From JAGTRP01 sp050259815 (GTDB lineage: Bacteria; Pseudomonadota; Gammaproteobacteria; Burkholderiales; Rhodocyclaceae): 6,819 nt of DNA. Each line of letters starts with the position of its first letter. Positions within the stretch are counted from its first letter, which is position 1. Shown here in pieces: positions 5,347 to 6,819 of the stretch. The notes beneath the pieces are model-generated. The model searched no databases and was not told the origin of the DNA. It saw only the letters and a program-made list of their open reading frames with translations. Both the position numbers and the translations under genes were made by a program. The DNA lies in NCBI GenBank assembly GCA_050259815.1, contig JBLNBI010000352.1, positions 1 to 6,819 of the forward strand, written 5' to 3'.

Positions 5347-5378
5347 CGAAAATCTCCTTAAGGCGCCCTTAATTTTCG
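5347..5378. promoter_or_regulatory. Nested inverted repeat in the divergent promoter region (candidate operator)
   Basis: The core TTAAGG-CGC-CCTTAA (5358-5372) is a perfect 6+6 inverted repeat. Around it CGAAAA (5347-5352) and TTTTCG (5373-5378) are also complementary, offset by a five-base TCTCC on the left. It ends nine bases before the adaptor ATG at 5388. It could bind a dimeric regulator of one or both flanking genes or form an mRNA hairpin. It does not match the CusR, CueR or other metal-regulator boxes I can recall, and clear -35/-10 boxes are not visible on either strand here. Confidence 0.45.
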
Positions 5379-5387
5379 TCGGGCAAG

Positions 5388-6503
5388 ATGGGCGCCATGC
5401 CTATTTCACGCTCCCACCATTACGCCCGTATTTCCGTGGCCCTGGCCCTCCTGGCCCTGGCCGCCGGGCTCCCCGCCCGGGCCGATGAAGGCCCCATCAA
5501 GCTGACTGGGGAACAGGCCAAGTCCATGGCCATCGCCACCCAGCCCCTGGGCGGATTCGCAAGCGGCGGCGAGCGCCGCCTGCCGGCCCAGGCCATCGTC
5601 CCGCCGCGGCAGGCGGAGGTCCTCGCCGCGCCCCTGACCGGGCTGGTGGTGGCTGTCGAAGTCGCCTACGGCGAGACGGTCAAGAAAGGCCAGACCCTGG
5701 CCCGCCTGAAGAGCGCCGAAGCCATGGGCCTCCAGCGGGAATACCTCCAGGCCCGCAGCCAGGCCAAGCTGGCCGCCGACAATCTCAAGCGGGACAAGGC
5801 CCTGTTCGAGGAAGGCATCATCGCCGGCGGCCGCCTGGCCGCCACGGAAAGCAACGAGCGCCAGGCTGCGGCCCAGGTCATGGAAAAGCGCCAGGCCATG
5901 CGGCTGGCCGGGCTGGGCGAAGGCAGCGCCGACGCCCTGGGAGGCGCCCTGGCCATCACCGCCCCCTTCGACGGCGTCGTGCTGGAAGCCACCCCCCAGG
6001 CCGGGCAGCGGGTGGATGCGAACTCCCCCCTCTTCCGCCTCGGCAAACTCCAGAGCCTGTGGCTGGAAATCCAGGCCACTCCGGCCCAGGCGGCCGGCTT
6101 GGCCGTGGGCGATGCCGTTTCCGTTCCCGGCTGCGGGGCCAAGGGCAAGCTGACCCTGGTGGCGCCGGCCCTCAACGCGGCCAGCCAGTCCCTGCTGCTG
6201 CGGGCCGAGATGCCCAAGCCCGGCGACTGCCTGAAGCCCTTCCAATACACCCAGGCCGAGATCACCCCGGCCCGCGCTGGCAGTGGCTGGCGGGTGCCCA
6301 ACACCGCCCTCACCCGCCACCAGGGGCAGAGCTGGCTGTTCGCCCAGACGGCAGGCGGCTTCCAGCCGGTGGCCGTGCGCGTCCTGGATGAGACCGAGAA
6401 GACCTCCCTCATCGCCGCCGACCTGCCGGCGGACAGCAGGATCGTGGTGAAGGGCGTAGCTGCCCTCAAGGCCAGCTGGCTCGGCCTCGGCGGCGCCCAG
6501 TAA
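5388..6503 (+). CDS. RND efflux periplasmic adaptor (membrane fusion protein, CzcB/CusB-like)
   Basis: Adaptors of this family bridge an inner-membrane RND pump and an outer-membrane channel across the periplasm. Residues 1-32 look like a signal peptide (basic YAR, hydrophobic LALLALAAGL, then ARA). IKLTGEQAKSMAIAT (37-51) is the typical start of the mature heavy-metal-class adaptor. The first lipoyl half is 79-107 (APLTGLVVAVEV, then GETVKKGQTLARL). A helical hairpin spans about 111-175, the second lipoyl half 187-218 (ITAPFDGVVLEA, then GQRVDANSPLF), a beta-barrel about 222-295, and a membrane-proximal domain from about 300 (WRVPNTALTR). At 371 residues it is compact compared with CusB (about 400) or CzcB (about 520), and it has no His- or Met-rich N-terminal metal site. 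C249 and C281 are its only cysteines. An ATG at 5397 is an alternative start; both have weak Shine-Dalgarno sites. Three bases separate its stop from the pump gene. Confidence 0.9.
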   Translation: MGAMPISRSHHYARISVALALLALAAGLPARADEGPIKLTGEQAKSMAIATQPLGGFASGGERRLPAQAIVPPRQAEVLAAPLTGLVVAVEVAYGETVKKGQTLARLKSAEAMGLQREYLQARSQAKLAADNLKRDKALFEEGIIAGGRLAATESNERQAAAQVMEKRQAMRLAGLGEGSADALGGALAITAPFDGVVLEATPQAGQRVDANSPLFRLGKLQSLWLEIQATPAQAAGLAVGDAVSVPGCGAKGKLTLVAPALNAASQSLLLRAEMPKPGDCLKPFQYTQAEITPARAGSGWRVPNTALTRHQGQSWLFAQTAGGFQPVAVRVLDETEKTSLIAADLPADSRIVVKGVAALKASWLGLGGAQ

Positions 6504-6506
6504 GCC

Positions 6507-6819
6507 ATGCTCGACCGCCTCATCCAATTCGCCCTCACCCAGCGCCTGCTGGTGGCCATCGCCACCGTGCTGCTCATGGGCGCCGGCGCCTACGCCTTCC
6601 TGGAACTGCCCATCGACGCCTTCCCGGACGTCTCGTCCACCCAGGTCAAGATCATCATGAAGTCCCCGGGGATGACCCCGGAAGAGGTGGAGACCCGCAT
6701 CGTCACCCCCATCGAGATCGAGATGCTGGGCATCCCGAAAAAGCGGGCGGTGCGGTCGGTGTCCAAGTACGCCATCGCCGACATCACCCTGGATTTCGAG
6801 GACGGCACCGACATCTACT
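6507..6819 (+). CDS. Heavy-metal-type RND efflux pump, CzcA/CusA family (N-terminal part, runs off the right edge)
   Basis: This is the inner-membrane proton-driven pump of a tripartite efflux system. Only residues 1-104 of about 1,030-1,050 are visible. The first transmembrane helix is about 12-31 (LLVAIATVLLMGAGAYAFL). It is followed by the family signature LPIDAFPDVSSTQV (34-47), SPGMTPEEVETRIVTPIE (53-70) and, in the porter domain, DITLDFEDGTDIY (92-104), matching the FEDGTD/FKDGTD stretch of CusA and CzcA. PIDAFPD and DGTDIY mark the heavy-metal class rather than the drug class. The metal cannot be assigned, because the ion-relay residues in the middle helices lie outside the window. The ATG is three bases after the adaptor stop with no strong Shine-Dalgarno, which suggests translational coupling. 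No outer-membrane channel gene precedes the adaptor, so it would have to lie downstream or elsewhere. Confidence 0.92.
   Translation, partial: MLDRLIQFALTQRLLVAIATVLLMGAGAYAFLELPIDAFPDVSSTQVKIIMKSPGMTPEEVETRIVTPIEIEMLGIPKKRAVRSVSKYAIADITLDFEDGTDIY

Noticed and set aside
5340..5396. Three GGCGCC hexamers in the divergent promoter region (5340, 5362, 5391)
   Set aside because: This palindrome is common in GC-rich genomes and the spacing is irregular.
5406..6577. Minus-strand open frames of 303 and 373 residues opposite the efflux adaptor gene
   Set aside because: These are antisense shadows caused by GC-rich codons; the plus-strand adaptor has a signal peptide and lipoyl and barrel domains.
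1..6819. CRISPR arrays, insertion sequences, transposases, toxin-antitoxin pairs and riboswitches
   Set aside because: No regularly spaced repeats, transposase motifs, paired toxin-antitoxin frames or recognisable riboswitch consensus were seen.

Overview
The window looks like chromosomal DNA of a GC-rich betaproteobacterium. A member of the Rhodocyclales (Azospira/Dechloromonas/Thauera-like) is my guess. It rests on gene content, the style of the HU protein and codons that nearly always end in G or C; no 16S or other lineage marker is present. Most genes are core housekeeping genes. Two parts look accessory: an AT-rich acyltransferase gene and the start of a heavy-metal-type RND efflux operon.

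Layout. At the left edge, on the minus strand, lies the N-terminal half of miaB (1-637). A 128-base gap with back-to-back promoters separates it from an elongator tRNA-Met(CAU) gene (766-842), which ends in a strong intrinsic terminator. Next, on the minus strand, is one low-GC gene for a multi-pass family 3 acyltransferase (1104-2009). It is bracketed by imperfect 17-18 base direct repeats and looks like a recent insertion. A 391-base spacer follows, then the HU gene hupB (2401-2682), a 103-residue disordered basic protein of unknown role (2748-3059), a ubiquinone-pathway FAD hydroxylase (3129-4292) and the periplasmic disulfide isomerase gene dsbC (4302-5009). The last two genes are tightly coupled.

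Two hairpins close this block. A 57-residue unrecognised coiled-coil-like gene (5113-5286, minus strand) follows. It is transcribed divergently from an RND periplasmic adaptor gene (5388-6503) and the start of a CzcA/CusA-type pump gene (6507 to the edge). The 101-base divergent region holds a near-perfect inverted repeat that could be an operator.

How the genes relate. MiaB (A37 modification of tRNAs), tRNA-Met, HU and the ubiquinone hydroxylase are independent housekeeping functions. DsbC and the efflux adaptor and pump all act in or across the periplasm, and thiol damage from metals could link them, but the terminators between them argue against one operon. I see no clear new multi-gene system. 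The items most worth checking are the repeat-bounded acyltransferase islet, the 57-residue gene with its shared operator-like palindrome, and the 103-residue protein beside hupB.
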